This document shows, in pieces, positions 23,965 to 33,619 of a DNA stretch of 64,000 nt. The notes beneath the pieces were generated by a model. That model was not told the DNA's origin. It saw only the letters and a program-made list of their open reading frames with translations, and did not search any database. The number at the start of each line of letters is the position of its first letter. Position 1 is the stretch's first letter. Source of the stretch: Cellulosimicrobium cellulans (GTDB lineage Bacteria; Actinomycetota; Actinomycetes; Actinomycetales; Cellulomonadaceae); the NCBI RefSeq assembly GCF_006539945.1, contig NZ_BJNZ01000003.1:124001-188000 (forward strand). Direction: 5' to 3'. Both the position numbers and the translations under genes were made by a program.

Positions 23965-25605
23965 TCAGACGAACGTGTCGAACAGGGGGACGCCGTCGCG
24001 CACGGTCTGCAGGCACCGCGGCCGCGGCACGTCGGGACCGAGCTCCGGCAGGAGCGGCTGCCCGGCGCGCGCGTCCGTGCTCCACGACGACGTCGTGCGC
24101 CCGAGCGCGCCCTGCACGACCAGGTGCTCGCCCCGCCACACCGCCAGGTGCGCGGGCGCCCCGACGCGCAGCTGCCCGGCGCCCGTGTGGTCCAGCCCCG
24201 CGATGCGCCACCCGCCGCGCGTGTGCGCGCGGAACGCGGCCCGCGCCGAGATCTGCTGGTCCGGGTCCACGTGCGACATCGCCGCGAGCACGCCCGCCCA
24301 GGGGTCGAGGCGGGTCACCGGCGCGTCCGAACCGAACGCCAGCGGGACGCCCGCGCCCGCGAGGTCCGCGAACGGGCTCAGTCCCTCCGCCCGGGTCGCG
24401 CCCACGCGCGCCGCGTACATGCCCTGCGGGCCGCCCCACGCGGCGTCGAACCCGGGCTGGATGCTCAGGCTCACGCCGAACAGCAGCAGGGACGCCAGCG
24501 CCGACGCGTCCACGAACAGCGCGTGCTCCACCCGGTGCCGCGCCGCGCGCACCGCGCCCTGGCCGTGGACCTCCGCCGCGACCTTGAGCCCGAGGACGAG
24601 CTCGTCCATCGCGCGGTCACCGATGACGTGGAACCCGCCCTGCGTGCCCGCCGCACCGACCGCGGACAGGTGGTTCGCGATCTGCTCCGCGCTCAGGTAG
24701 AGGTTCCCGCGGTCGGTCCGGTCCGGCCCGTCCTGGTAGGGCAGGCGCATCGCCGCGGTGCGCGACCCGATCGACCCGTCCACGTTGAGGTCGCCCGCGA
24801 TGCCCGTCAGGCCCGGCACGTCCGCGAGGAGGTCACGCGCGTCGTCGACCGTGGTGCACAGCTCGCCCCGGTACCCGACGACGTGCGCCAGCCCCGAGGA
24901 CGCCTCGCCCGTGAGCGCGAGCAGCTCGCGCAGCCCGGCGCGCGTGTCGATGTGCGGTGCGCTCATCTCGTGCACCGACACGATGCCCTGCTCCGCCGCG
25001 GCACGCAGCGCCGCCCGGTACAGGTCGGTGCGCCGTGCCGGCGACACGTCGCGCGCGACGTCGCGCGCCACGTGGTGCGCCTCCCCCATGACCCAGCCCG
25101 ACTCGTCCCACCCCGGTCGCTCCTCCAGGGCACAGCGCCGCGCGAGCGTCGTGGAGACGACGGCCGAGTGCACGTCGACGCGCGCCGCGTACACCGCGCG
25201 CCCGCCGGCGGCCGCGTCGAGCTCGTCGCGCGTCGGGGGGCGCCCCTCGGGCCAGGACCGCTCGTCCCACCCGAACGCGAGCACGACGTCGTCGTCCCCG
25301 GCGTCCGCGGCGGTCTTCGCGATCGCCTCGAGCGCGGCCGCGAGGGTCGTGACGCCGGCGCTCGCGGACAGGTCGACGCCGGCGAGGGCGAGCCCGACCT
25401 CGAACAGGTGGACGTGCGCGTCGACGAACCCGGGCGCGACGAGCGCGCCGTCGAGGTCGATCACGCGGTCGGCGCGGGCGGCGAGCCCGTCGGCCGTGTC
25501 GTCGGCGCCGATCCAGGCGATGATGCCGTCGTCGACGAGGAGTGCTTCCGCGAACGGGTCGGCCTGGGAGTGGATCACGCCGCCGCGGTACAGGGTTGAG
25601 GCCAC
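23965..25605 (-). CDS. Amidohydrolase family protein (YtcJ-like)
   Basis: 546 aa. Amidohydro_3 features in order: an N-terminal beta-sandwich (YRGGVIHS, VIDLDGALVAPGFVDAHVHL with the metal HxH at about 63-65), GDLNVDGSIGSRTAAM, GFHVIGDRAMDELV, RHRVEHALFVD, FGSDAPVTRLDPW and the closing LRVGAPAHLAVW. These enzymes hydrolyse amide bonds with one or two metal ions; substrate unknown. The GTG start has GAAGGA only 2 nt away and TATCGT 8 nt away, so the start is slightly uncertain. Amidohydrolase-lnt-ppm-rbpA proximity is seen in other actinobacteria. Confidence 0.85.
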   Translation of the reverse strand: MASTLYRGGVIHSQADPFAEALLVDDGIIAWIGADDTADGLAARADRVIDLDGALVAPGFVDAHVHLFEVGLALAGVDLSASAGVTTLAAALEAIAKTAADAGDDDVVLAFGWDERSWPEGRPPTRDELDAAAGGRAVYAARVDVHSAVVSTTLARRCALEERPGWDESGWVMGEAHHVARDVARDVSPARRTDLYRAALRAAAEQGIVSVHEMSAPHIDTRAGLRELLALTGEASSGLAHVVGYRGELCTTVDDARDLLADVPGLTGIAGDLNVDGSIGSRTAAMRLPYQDGPDRTDRGNLYLSAEQIANHLSAVGAAGTQGGFHVIGDRAMDELVLGLKVAAEVHGQGAVRAARHRVEHALFVDASALASLLLFGVSLSIQPGFDAAWGGPQGMYAARVGATRAEGLSPFADLAGAGVPLAFGSDAPVTRLDPWAGVLAAMSHVDPDQQISARAAFRAHTRGGWRIAGLDHTGAGQLRVGAPAHLAVWRGEHLVVQGALGRTTSSWSTDARAGQPLLPELGPDVPRPRCLQTVRDGVPLFDTFV

Positions 25606-25731
25606 AATCCTTCACGATACCGCCACAACCGCCCGAACCTCACCCCTCCGGTGTGACGTCCGCGCAGGTCGCGGCGGGTGTCGTGCACGTCACGCGCCCC
25701 GCCCGGCACTCGGGGTGCCCGTTCGGTCGGC

Positions 25732-28704
25732 TCAGACGCTCGAGTACGCGACCACGCCGCGCCGCAGCTTCTCGATCGCCTGGTGCGCGGTGCGGCGCAC
25801 GGCGGGCGTGGGCGCGGCGGTCGCGACCTGGTCGAGGACGTCGATCACCTGCTTGCACCAGCGCACGAAGTCGCCGGCCGCGATCTCCGAGCCGCGCAGC
25901 ACCGCGTCGAGGCTGCGGCCCACGGCCCACCGGTGCACGGCGGTGACGAGGCCCTCGTCGAGGGGGCCGGTCGCGTCGATGTCGTGCGCCTCCTCGAGGT
26001 CGTCCACCTCGGACCACACGCGCGTGGTCGCCTCGAGCGCGCGGGCGAGCTTGCCGTGGGGGCCGCCGGGGACGTCGGGCTCGCCGTGGTCCTCCCGCCG
26101 CCCGGCGTACACGCACGTGGACACCACCGCCGCGAGGGCGGGGGCGTCGAGGTCCTCCCACACGCCGCGGCGCAGGCACTCGGCCAGCAGCAGGTCGTTC
26201 TCCGCGTACAGGCGCCGCAACCACTGCCCGTCGCGCGTGACACGCAGCCCGGCGCGGCCCGCGGGGTCCCGGTCGCGGTCGCGGGGCCCGCCGCCCGGTT
26301 CCTCCGCGTCCAGGGCGTCCTCGAGCGGCGCGACCGGGTCGTCCGCGGCGTCGCCCGGGGCGAGGTAGCCGAGCGTGAGCAGGACGTCGCAGATGCGGTC
26401 GAACACGCGCGCGATGGACCCGGTGCGGCCCTCGACGCGGCGCACGAGCTGGTCGTGCTCCTTCTTGAGGCGCGCCCACCGCTCGGCCCAGCGCGCGTGG
26501 TCCTCACGGTCGGGGCAGTCGTGGCACGGGTGGGCGCGCAGCTGCGCGCGCAGGCGCGAGAGCTCGGCGTCGTCCGCGGCGGCCGACCGGGCGCGGGCGG
26601 TGCGCCCGGGGCGCGCGCCGGGCTCGTCGAGCGCCCCGAGGGCGTTGCGCAGCGTGGACGCGAGGTCGCGCCGCTGCGCCGGGACGCGCGGGTTGAACGA
26701 CTTCGGCACACGGACCTTGGCCACGGTGCGGATGCCGCCGGGCGCGTCGGCCACGGTGAGCTTCTTCACCTGCCGGTCCTGCGTGAGCACGGTCGGGCGC
26801 GGCCCGTCGAACCCCGCCCCCTCCCCCGGGTCGAGCACGACGACGTAGCCCGCACGCCGCCCCGACGGCACCTCGACCACGTCCCCGGGCCGCAGCCGCT
26901 CGAACGCCGCCACGACCTCCGCGCGGCGCGACCGGCTCGCGGCGCGCGACAGGTCGCCCTCCCGGGCGGTGATGCGCCGCCGCAGCGCCGCGTACTGGGC
27001 GAAGTCGCCGCGGTCGCACGTCATGGCCTGGGCGTACCCGTCGAGCGCCTCGGCGTGCGCCTGCGCCTGCTTCGCGAGCCCGACGACGCCGCGGTCGGCC
27101 TGGAACTGGGCGAACGACGTCTCCAGCACGTCGCGCGCCCGGTCCCGCCCGACCTGCGCGACGAGGTTCACCGCCATGTTGTACGTGGGCCGGAAGCTGG
27201 AGCGCAGCGGGTACAGGCGCTTGGACGCCAGGCCCGCGAGATGCACGGGGTCGAGGCCCGCGTGGTCGACGACGACGGCGTGCCCCTCGACGTCGATGCC
27301 GCGCCGCCCCGCCCGTCCGGTGAGCTGGGTGTACTCGCCGGGGGTGACGTCCACGTGCGCGGTGCCGTCCCACTTGACGAGCTTCTCCAGCGCGACGGAC
27401 CGTGCGGGCATGTTGATGCCGAGCGCGAGCGTCTCGGTCGCGAACACGACCTTGACGAGGCCGCGGCTGAACAGCTCCTCGACGGTCTCCTTGAACACGG
27501 GCAGCATCCCGGCGTGGTGCGCCGCGATCCCGCGCGCCAGCGACTCGGTCCACGTCCAGTACCCGAGCACGTCCAGGTCCTCGGCGGGGATGGTCTCGGT
27601 GCGCTCCTCGGCGACGCGACGGATCTCCGCCTCCTCCGCGGGCGAGGTGAGGCGCAGCCCCGCGGCCAGGCACTGCTGCACGGCGCCCTCGCACCCGGCG
27701 CGGGAGAAGATGAAGTAGATCGCGGGCAGCAGCCCGTCCGCGTCCAGGGCGTCCACGACGGCGAACCGGGCCGGGGTGCGACGTGACCCGAGCCCGGACC
27801 GGTCGGGGCCGGGACGCCGCCCGCCCCGCCCCCGGTACCCGCGGTCGCCCGGGCCGCGCCGCCCGCCCGGACCCGACGCGCTCGTGCGCGGGGCCGCGCG
27901 GAACGCGGCCAGCAGGTCCGGGTTGATGGGCGGGTTCACGCCCGGGTCCGTGGGGTCCACGTGCCCCGCGTACAGGTCGAGCAGGTCTGCGCCGAGCGCC
28001 CGGCCTCCGCCCGCGTGCGCGACCCCGGTCGCCGGGTTCGCCGACGCGACGAGCACGTGCTGCCACAGCGGCACGGGCCGGCGCTCGCTGACGACCACGG
28101 TCGTGTCGCCGCGCACCATCTCCAGCCAGTCGCCGAACTCCTCCGCGTTCGACACCGTCGCGGACAGGGACACGAGCTGGACGTCGTCGGGCAGGTGGAT
28201 GATGACCTCCTCCCACACCGGCCCGCGGAACCGGTCGGCGAGGTAGTGCACCTCGTCCATGACGACGAACGCGAGGCCGTCGAGGGTGCGCGAGCCCGCG
28301 TAGAGCATGTTGCGCAGCACCTCGGTCGTCATGACGACGACGGGCGCCTCCCCGTTGATCGTCGTGTCGCCGGTGAGCAGGCCCACCGAGTCGGCGCCGT
28401 AGCGGCGCACGAGGTCGCCGTACTTCTGGTTGGACAGCGCCTTGATCGGGGTCGTGTAGAACGCCTTGCGCCCGCCGGCGAGGGCGAGGTGGACCGCGAA
28501 CTCGCCGACGACCGTCTTGCCCGCGCCCGTCGGGGCGGCCACGAGCACGCCGCGCCCCTCCTCGAGCGCCTCGCACGCGCGCTCCTGGAAGTCGTCGAGC
28601 GGGAAGTCGAGGACCTGCCGGAACTCCGCGAGCCGCGTGCGGGCCGCCGCCTGGCGGGCCCGGGACGCGGCGTAACGGGCGGCGGGCGATTCAGCGGCCG
28701 TCAT
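25732..28704 (-). CDS. helY: Ski2/Mtr4-like DEAD-box RNA helicase HelY
   Basis: 990 aa. Helicase core: Walker A APTGAGKT (57-64), motif Ia TTPIKALSNQK, GDTTINGEAPVVVMTTEVL, motif II DEVH (150-153), motif III SLSATVSNA, motif V ATETLALGINMPARSV and motif VI QLTGRAGRRGID. A Gly/Arg-rich insert sits near residues 270-310. The C-terminal half is the DSHCT-type domain, with a likely zinc-type cluster CHDCPDREDHARW. Family proteins unwind RNA. The ATG lies 6 nt after TAGGCT (leaderless candidate). It is the last gene of a minus-strand run with the lipid kinase and tat genes. Confidence 0.9.
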   Translation of the reverse strand: MTAAESPAARYAASRARQAAARTRLAEFRQVLDFPLDDFQERACEALEEGRGVLVAAPTGAGKTVVGEFAVHLALAGGRKAFYTTPIKALSNQKYGDLVRRYGADSVGLLTGDTTINGEAPVVVMTTEVLRNMLYAGSRTLDGLAFVVMDEVHYLADRFRGPVWEEVIIHLPDDVQLVSLSATVSNAEEFGDWLEMVRGDTTVVVSERRPVPLWQHVLVASANPATGVAHAGGGRALGADLLDLYAGHVDPTDPGVNPPINPDLLAAFRAAPRTSASGPGGRRGPGDRGYRGRGGRRPGPDRSGLGSRRTPARFAVVDALDADGLLPAIYFIFSRAGCEGAVQQCLAAGLRLTSPAEEAEIRRVAEERTETIPAEDLDVLGYWTWTESLARGIAAHHAGMLPVFKETVEELFSRGLVKVVFATETLALGINMPARSVALEKLVKWDGTAHVDVTPGEYTQLTGRAGRRGIDVEGHAVVVDHAGLDPVHLAGLASKRLYPLRSSFRPTYNMAVNLVAQVGRDRARDVLETSFAQFQADRGVVGLAKQAQAHAEALDGYAQAMTCDRGDFAQYAALRRRITAREGDLSRAASRSRRAEVVAAFERLRPGDVVEVPSGRRAGYVVVLDPGEGAGFDGPRPTVLTQDRQVKKLTVADAPGGIRTVAKVRVPKSFNPRVPAQRRDLASTLRNALGALDEPGARPGRTARARSAAADDAELSRLRAQLRAHPCHDCPDREDHARWAERWARLKKEHDQLVRRVEGRTGSIARVFDRICDVLLTLGYLAPGDAADDPVAPLEDALDAEEPGGGPRDRDRDPAGRAGLRVTRDGQWLRRLYAENDLLLAECLRRGVWEDLDAPALAAVVSTCVYAGRREDHGEPDVPGGPHGKLARALEATTRVWSEVDDLEEAHDIDATGPLDEGLVTAVHRWAVGRSLDAVLRGSEIAAGDFVRWCKQVIDVLDQVATAAPTPAVRRTAHQAIEKLRRGVVAYSSV

Positions 28705-28798
28705 GGTGCCAGCCTACGGTCCGGCGCCGACCTCGCCGGTCGGCGCGCGGGCCGCCGGGAGGCGACCGGCGCGTCCGCGGCGGACGGCCGGCGGAGGG

Positions 28799-29905
28799 TC
28801 AGTGCGCGGCGGGCCCGGCCGCCACGTGCAGGACGTGCAGCGCGCCCGGCACCACGTCGACCCGCAGCGGCAGAGGACCCAGGTGCTCCCCGTCGGCGAA
28901 CGCGTGCGGCGGGGTCGCGCCCGCCTCGGTCGCCGCGACCGTCACCGACGTCGCGCGCAGGGTCCCGACCCCGGGGTTCGCCAGGTGCCGCCCCGCGTAC
29001 ATGCCGGGGAAGATGCGCGTCGCGCCCCAGCGCCCGAACGGGCCCGCGACGACGACGTCGAGCAGGCCGTCGTCGAGCGCCGCGCCCGGCGCGATCCGGA
29101 TGCCGCCGCCGATGCGCGGCCCGTTCGCGACCGACACGAGGGCGCCCGGCGACTCCCACACCACGGTCCGCCCGCCCTGCGCGTCGGGGGCGTCGGGGCT
29201 CGTCCCGAGGGCGGCGCCGTCGCGCAGGAGGGGCGCGCCAGCGAGCAGGTCGGGCAGCTCGTCGCCCGCGGGCACGCCGCGCAGCGTGACGCGGTACCCG
29301 TACGGGCGGTACCGGGTGATCTCCGTGAGGGCCGAGCGCGCGTACCGCGACCGCCCGCGCGGCCACGTGGCCGCGTTCGCGTGGGCGTTGACGGCCGCGT
29401 CGATCCCCGCGGAGAGCACGCCCGCGTACCAGCGGGGCGCAGCCAGGTGCTCGCCCGTGACGCGGGCGGCGTCGACCGCGCGCACGGACGGCCGGGCGCT
29501 CGCCGAGGACTCGGTGCTCGCGGCGGTGCCCAGAGCGGTGAGGAGGGCGTCCACGCACCGGTCCGCACGGGTCGTGGGCAGCCCGAGGCCGTGCGCGAAG
29601 TCGTTGCCCGTCCCGACCGCGACGATGCCGAGGGGGATCCCGGTCCCGGCGGTCGCGTTGACGCCGAGGTGCACCATGCCGTCCCCGCCGACGACGACGA
29701 GGGCGTCCACCCCGGGTCGGGCTCCCGCACCGCCCGCGCCGCGCACGGCGGCGTCGGCCGACTCCTGGGCGAGGGGCAGGCTGGGCGCGCTGAGGTCGAC
29801 GACGTCGTGCCCGGCCGCGCGCAGCGCCTCGGCGGTGCGCGCGCCCGCGGTGCGACCGCGGCCGCGCCCGGCCGTCGGGTTGACGACGAGCGCGACCGTG
29901 CTCAT
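28799..29905 (-). CDS. Diacylglycerol/lipid kinase family protein
   Basis: 368 aa, ATG with GGGGGA upstream. DAGK catalytic domain: VALVVNPTAGRGRG (5-18), VVVGGDGMVHLGVNA, and GIVAVGTGNDFAHGLGLP (the nucleotide-binding GTGND), then a C-terminal beta domain with VSVANGPRIGGGIRIAPGA and DDGLLDVVVAG. It phosphorylates a lipid such as diacylglycerol or a sphingoid-like base using ATP. Located between tatC and helY, as in several Micrococcales. Confidence 0.88.
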   Translation of the reverse strand: MSTVALVVNPTAGRGRGRTAGARTAEALRAAGHDVVDLSAPSLPLAQESADAAVRGAGGAGARPGVDALVVVGGDGMVHLGVNATAGTGIPLGIVAVGTGNDFAHGLGLPTTRADRCVDALLTALGTAASTESSASARPSVRAVDAARVTGEHLAAPRWYAGVLSAGIDAAVNAHANAATWPRGRSRYARSALTEITRYRPYGYRVTLRGVPAGDELPDLLAGAPLLRDGAALGTSPDAPDAQGGRTVVWESPGALVSVANGPRIGGGIRIAPGAALDDGLLDVVVAGPFGRWGATRIFPGMYAGRHLANPGVGTLRATSVTVAATEAGATPPHAFADGEHLGPLPLRVDVVPGALHVLHVAAGPAAH

Positions 29906-29948
29906 GCGCGTCCCCCGCGCCCGGCAGGGCGCGGCCGGGGCACGGCGC

Positions 29949-30725
29949 TCACAGGGCGAGCCGTGCGGCGTCGCGGCTGTCGACGCGCCGGTCGTGCAGG
30001 ACGCTGACGCCGTACGCGGCGAAGTAGAGCGCGCAGACGGGCAGAGCGACCGTGAACATCGTCAGCACGTCCGGCGTGGGCGTCATGATGGCGGCGAACA
30101 GGAACGAGATGAGCACGGCCCACCGCCAGCCCGCCAACCACGTCGAGGCGCGCACCACGCCCATCGTGTTGAGCGCCACCATGACCACCGGCACGAGGAA
30201 CGCGATGCCGAACGCCAGCATGAGCCGCATGACGAACCCGAGGTACATCTGCGCGTTGATGAGGTTCGCGCTGCCGTCGGGGACGAACTCGTTGAGCAGC
30301 GCGACCGCGCGCGGCAGCATCACCCAGGCGAGTGCGATGCCGCCCAGGAACAGCGGTACGGCGGCGCCGATGAAGCCGAACGCGTACCGCTTCTCCTTCG
30401 ACGTCAGCCCCGGCGTGATGAACGCGAAGAGCTGGTACAGCCACCACGGGCTCGTCAGGATCACACCCAGGAACAGGGAGACCTTGACCTTCATGTCGAT
30501 GGCGGTCGCCACGCCCTCGAAGTTGAGGCCCGTCAGGACCTCTCGCCGTTCGGCAGCGTCGATCAGCGGCTGCTGGAGCGCCTGAAGCACCGGGTCGTAC
30601 ACCATCCATCCGACGACGGCGCCGACGAGGAGGCCTATCGCGGAGAGGAAGAGGCGCTTGCGGATCTCGACGAGATGCTCGCGCAGGGGCATCCGCCCCT
30701 CGGGGTCACGGGCTGATCGTGACAC
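29949..30725 (-). CDS. tatC: Twin-arginine translocase subunit TatC
   Basis: 258 aa with six membrane helices. TatC signature: MPLREHLVEIRKRLF (the conserved HLxELRxR-type N-terminal motif), helix 1 SAIGLLVGAVVGW, SPWWLYQLFAFITPGL and PDVLTMFTVALPVCALYF. TatC recognises the twin-arginine signal and builds the translocase with TatA, encoded 3 nt upstream. The start ATG is inferred from alignment. Together they export folded proteins. Confidence 0.95.
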   Translation of the reverse strand: MSRSARDPEGRMPLREHLVEIRKRLFLSAIGLLVGAVVGWMVYDPVLQALQQPLIDAAERREVLTGLNFEGVATAIDMKVKVSLFLGVILTSPWWLYQLFAFITPGLTSKEKRYAFGFIGAAVPLFLGGIALAWVMLPRAVALLNEFVPDGSANLINAQMYLGFVMRLMLAFGIAFLVPVVMVALNTMGVVRASTWLAGWRWAVLISFLFAAIMTPTPDVLTMFTVALPVCALYFAAYGVSVLHDRRVDSRDAARLAL

Positions 30726-30728
30726 CGA

Positions 30729-31019
30729 CTATGCCTTCGGCGTGTCGTCCTGCGTCGAGGACGTCGTGCCTCCCGCCACGGTCGTCGCGCCGCCCGGGGT
30801 GGTTGCACTCGCGCCGGACTGCGTCGTGGTGCCGCTCGGCGGCGGCGTCGGCGTCGTCGACGCGTCGTCGTCCTCCCGGAGGTCCTTGACCTCCTTCTTG
30901 AAGATCTTCAGGGACTGCCCCACGGAACGGGCCATGTCCGGGAGCCTCTTGGACCCGAACAGCAGCACGACGAGGAGGATGAGGACGACGATCGTCGCGG
31001 GGTGACGAAGGATGTTCAC
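30729..31019 (-). CDS. tatA: Sec-independent protein translocase TatA
   Basis: 96 aa. A short N-terminal helix ([16 protein letters not shown], about 7-22) is followed by the hinge FGSKRLP, an amphipathic helix ([17 protein letters not shown]) and a long Thr/Gly/Pro-rich tail, the standard TatA plan. It forms the pore-like oligomer with TatC. The start is GTG 31019, exactly 6 nt after TAGGTT on the minus strand, so the tatA-tatC mRNA is probably leaderless. Confidence 0.93.
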   Translation of the reverse strand: MNILRHPATIVVLILLVVLLFGSKRLPDMARSVGQSLKIFKKEVKDLREDDDASTTPTPPPSGTTTQSGASATTPGGATTVAGGTTSSTQDDTPKA

Positions 31020-31128
31020 GGCGAGAACCTACTACTCGTGGGCGGCAAGGGGCGACGTTGCTCTACGCGCCATCATAGGTCACGCAGTTCGCCCCGACCG
31101 GGCCGTGCTCGAAGGGCTCGCAGGCCGG

Positions 31129-31455
31129 TCAGGCGTTGAACCGGCGCCAGCGGGACCAGACCTGCTCGTCTCGCCGCCGCCGCAGCACGCGCCGCTCCGC
31201 CCTCTCAGCGCGGAGCAGGTCCACGCGCTCCTGGAGCCCGACCGGGTCGTCGAACAGGGTCGGCGCGGTCGACGGCTGCGCCTCCTCCAGGGCCCGCGAC
31301 AGCTCGTCCGCCCGCGCGCTCATGTCCGCCGCGACCTGCGAGGCGCGCGACAGCTCGCGCCCCAGCCCCTTCACGGACCTCCACAGGCGCCGCGCGAGGA
31401 AGAACGCGCCCACGAGCGTGCCCACGACGAGCAGCGTCCAGACCCAGAACCACAT
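31129..31455 (-). CDS. Small membrane protein with coiled-coil tail
   Basis: 108 aa from ATG 31455, preceded by TAGGGT 7 nt away. One N-terminal membrane helix (WFWVWTLLVVGTLVGAFFL, 2-20) is followed by a charged helical region (LGRELSRASQVAADMSARAD) and an Arg-rich C-terminus ending RWRRFNA, likely a coiled coil on the cytoplasmic side. A gene of this kind commonly lies between tatA and the paf genes in Micrococcales. Function unknown. Confidence 0.75.
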   Translation of the reverse strand: MWFWVWTLLVVGTLVGAFFLARRLWRSVKGLGRELSRASQVAADMSARADELSRALEEAQPSTAPTLFDDPVGLQERVDLLRAERAERRVLRRRRDEQVWSRWRRFNA

Positions 31456-31465
31456 GCCGCCCACC

Positions 31466-32479
31466 CTAGCCAGCAGCCCGCTCGCCGGACGCCTCGTCGC
31501 CCGCCGCGCCGTCGGGCTCGCCCGGCAGGTGCGCGTACGCGGACAGGGCGGCGCTCGCGGCCTCGCGCACGTCGCGCGCGACCGACGCGGGCTCGACGGC
31601 GAGCACGTGCCGCGCCCGCTCCGTGAGGAGCTGGCGCAGCCACACCGGGTTGGTGACGCGCAGGCGCACCTCGAACGCGCCGTCGGGCAGGTTGCGCACG
31701 GACTCGACCGGGACCTGCTCGGCGACGGCGCGCGCGGGGCTGGCGAACGTGATCGTCGCGAGCGGGGCGTCGCCGGTGGGGGTGAAGTCGACGTCAGGGT
31801 CGACGTCGTGCCCCTCCACGGGCTGGTCCAGCTCGGTGGCGTCAAGGATGCGGTCGACGCGGAACGTGCGGCGCCCCCGGGCGCGGTGGCACCACGCGAG
31901 CAGGTAGGCGTGCTCGTCCTGCGTGTGCAGCGACACGGGGTCGACCTCGCGCTCGGACTCCTCGTCCGCGGCCGTCACGTACCGGATCCGCAGGCGGTGT
32001 CCCGCGACGAGCGCGCTGGTGATCGCGGCGACCACGCGCGGGTCGCCCTCGGGCGCGAGCTGCACGTCGAGCGCGGCCGCCGCCTCGCCGGTCGCGTCGG
32101 TCAGCTTGCGCAGCACCGACTCGACGACGCCCGCGCGCTCCGGGTCGGCCTGCACCGCCGCGGTCTCCCGCATGGCGCGCAGCGCCGCGATGAGCGCGAC
32201 CGCCTCGCGCGTGCCGAGCCGCAGGGGCCGCGTCATGCCACGCGCCTCGGTGAGCCGCACGACGCCGCGCTCGATCGAGTCGGCGTCGAAGTCGATGAGG
32301 TCGTCCGGCCAGTACCCGGGCGTGCCCGACACCCACAGGGCGTCGACGTCGTCCAGGACCTGGCGCTCGCTCACGCCGAAGTGGCGGGCGAGCTCGCCCA
32401 CCGGCACCGGGCCCGCCCCGTCCAGGTACGCGACGATGCCCAGGAGGCGCACCAGCCGGTCGTCCGCGCGCTCAGCCAC
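31466..32479 (-). CDS. pafC: PafC, WYL-domain transcriptional activator
   Basis: 337 aa, GTG 32479 overlapping the pafB stop by 8 bp. N-terminal winged HTH (RLVRLLGIVAYLD, LARHFGVSERQVLDDVDALW), then a WYL domain (about 150-240: RLRIRYVTAADEESEREVDP, HAYLLAWCHRARGRRTFRVDRI) and a C-terminal WCX domain. PafB and PafC form a heterodimer that activates LexA-independent DNA-damage genes in mycobacteria. The order pafC after pafB with a tat operon downstream is the conserved arrangement. Confidence 0.92.
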   Translation of the reverse strand: MAERADDRLVRLLGIVAYLDGAGPVPVGELARHFGVSERQVLDDVDALWVSGTPGYWPDDLIDFDADSIERGVVRLTEARGMTRPLRLGTREAVALIAALRAMRETAAVQADPERAGVVESVLRKLTDATGEAAAALDVQLAPEGDPRVVAAITSALVAGHRLRIRYVTAADEESEREVDPVSLHTQDEHAYLLAWCHRARGRRTFRVDRILDATELDQPVEGHDVDPDVDFTPTGDAPLATITFASPARAVAEQVPVESVRNLPDGAFEVRLRVTNPVWLRQLLTERARHVLAVEPASVARDVREAASAALSAYAHLPGEPDGAAGDEASGERAAG

Positions 32480-33584
32480 GCCCCGTCACCTCCGTCGACC
32501 CCGCGCCCTCGCCCGCGCCGGCCCCGACGCCCTGCGCGGAGCCCAGCGCCGCCGCGTCCCGCAGCCGCCGCACGACCGCCGCACGCAGGTCGGGCGGCCC
32601 GATCACCAGCACCGCGTCCCCGTACCCGACGACCTCGTCCGCCAGCGCGTACCGCACGTCGTACGCGACCTCCAGCACGTCGCGGCCCGCGCCGTCGCCC
32701 GCCCGCGCGTCCGGCACCGACCCCACGACCGTGCCGCGCGCCCGCAGCGCGCCCGCGCGCTCCGGCACGACCGCCAGGCGCGCGACCCCACCCGCGTCAC
32801 GCGTGCCCAGCGCCGCGTCCACGTCCACGTCGACCGGCACCTCGAACGCGTCGCGCGGACCCGTCGCCCGCACCCGGCCCTCGACCCGGCTCAGCCGGTA
32901 CGACCGCGGCGCCCCGCGGTCCAGGTCGAACCCCACCAGGTACCAGCCGCCGCGACGCGCCGCGATCCGCCACGGCTGCGCGCGCCGCGCCCGCACCTCC
33001 CCCGTGCTCGCCGCCCGGTACGTGAACGACACCGCGCGCCGCGCCGAGATCGCGTCCATGAGGGTCGCGTACGCGTCGCCCACCGGCCGCACCTGCGGCG
33101 CCAGGCCCGCGACGACGTCCATCGCGGTCTCCCCCGCGCCCGCCGCGCGCAGCTTCGTCAGCGCCCGCGAGATGTCCGTCCGCAGCGTCTTGTCCTGCCA
33201 GAACTGCGCCGCCAGCGCCAGCACCCCCAGCTCCGCCGGCGTCAGGTCCACCGCGGGCAGCGCGTACGCGTCCTGGTCGATCCGGTACCCCACCTCGTCC
33301 GCGTGCCCGCCCGCGTCCACCGTGACGATCGGGATCCCCAGGTCGCGCAACGTGTCCTTGTCGCGCTCGAACATCCGTTCGAACGCGTCCGGAGAGGGCG
33401 CGTCGCCGTACCCCGCCACGCTGACGCGGATCTGCTGCTTCGTCATCGAGGCGTTCGTGTTCACCAGCGCGATCACCAGGTTCAGCAGGCGCGCGGCCGG
33501 ATTCGTCGGCGACGACCCCGACGACGACGGCGCAGAGCCGGGCACGGGATCGGGCGCGACGGAGGGGGGAGTGGGCTCGGACAT
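32472..33584 (-). CDS. pafB: PafB, WYL-domain transcriptional activator
   Basis: 370 aa. Start ATG 33584 (MSEPTP), 7 nt after TAGCGT; the GTG three codons upstream is within that promoter. HTH region: RLLNLVIALVNTNASMTKQQIRVSVAGY and RMFERDKDTLRDLGI; WYL domain with RRAVSFTYRAASTGE and GWYLVGFDLDRGAPRSYRLSR; WCX domain C-terminal. A Pro/Ser-rich leader precedes the HTH. It partners with PafC in the DNA-damage response. Divergent from the DUF3866 gene with back-to-back -10 boxes. Confidence 0.92.
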   Translation of the reverse strand: MSEPTPPSVAPDPVPGSAPSSSGSSPTNPAARLLNLVIALVNTNASMTKQQIRVSVAGYGDAPSPDAFERMFERDKDTLRDLGIPIVTVDAGGHADEVGYRIDQDAYALPAVDLTPAELGVLALAAQFWQDKTLRTDISRALTKLRAAGAGETAMDVVAGLAPQVRPVGDAYATLMDAISARRAVSFTYRAASTGEVRARRAQPWRIAARRGGWYLVGFDLDRGAPRSYRLSRVEGRVRATGPRDAFEVPVDVDVDAALGTRDAGGVARLAVVPERAGALRARGTVVGSVPDARAGDGAGRDVLEVAYDVRYALADEVVGYGDAVLVIGPPDLRAAVVRRLRDAAALGSAQGVGAGAGEGAGSTEVTGRG

Positions 33585-33591
33585 CGGCACC

Positions 33592-33612
33592 ACGCTAGTC
33601 GGTCGATAGGGT
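33592..33612. promoter_or_regulatory. Divergent promoter pair, pafB / DUF3866
   Basis: The minus-strand -10 TAGCGT (plus 33592-33597) serves pafB and the plus-strand -10 TAGGGT (33607-33612) serves the DUF3866 gene. Each is 7 nt before its start codon, and the two -10 boxes are only 9 bp apart, so polymerase could hardly bind both at once. Confidence 0.65.
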
Positions 33613-33619
33613 GTGCCGC

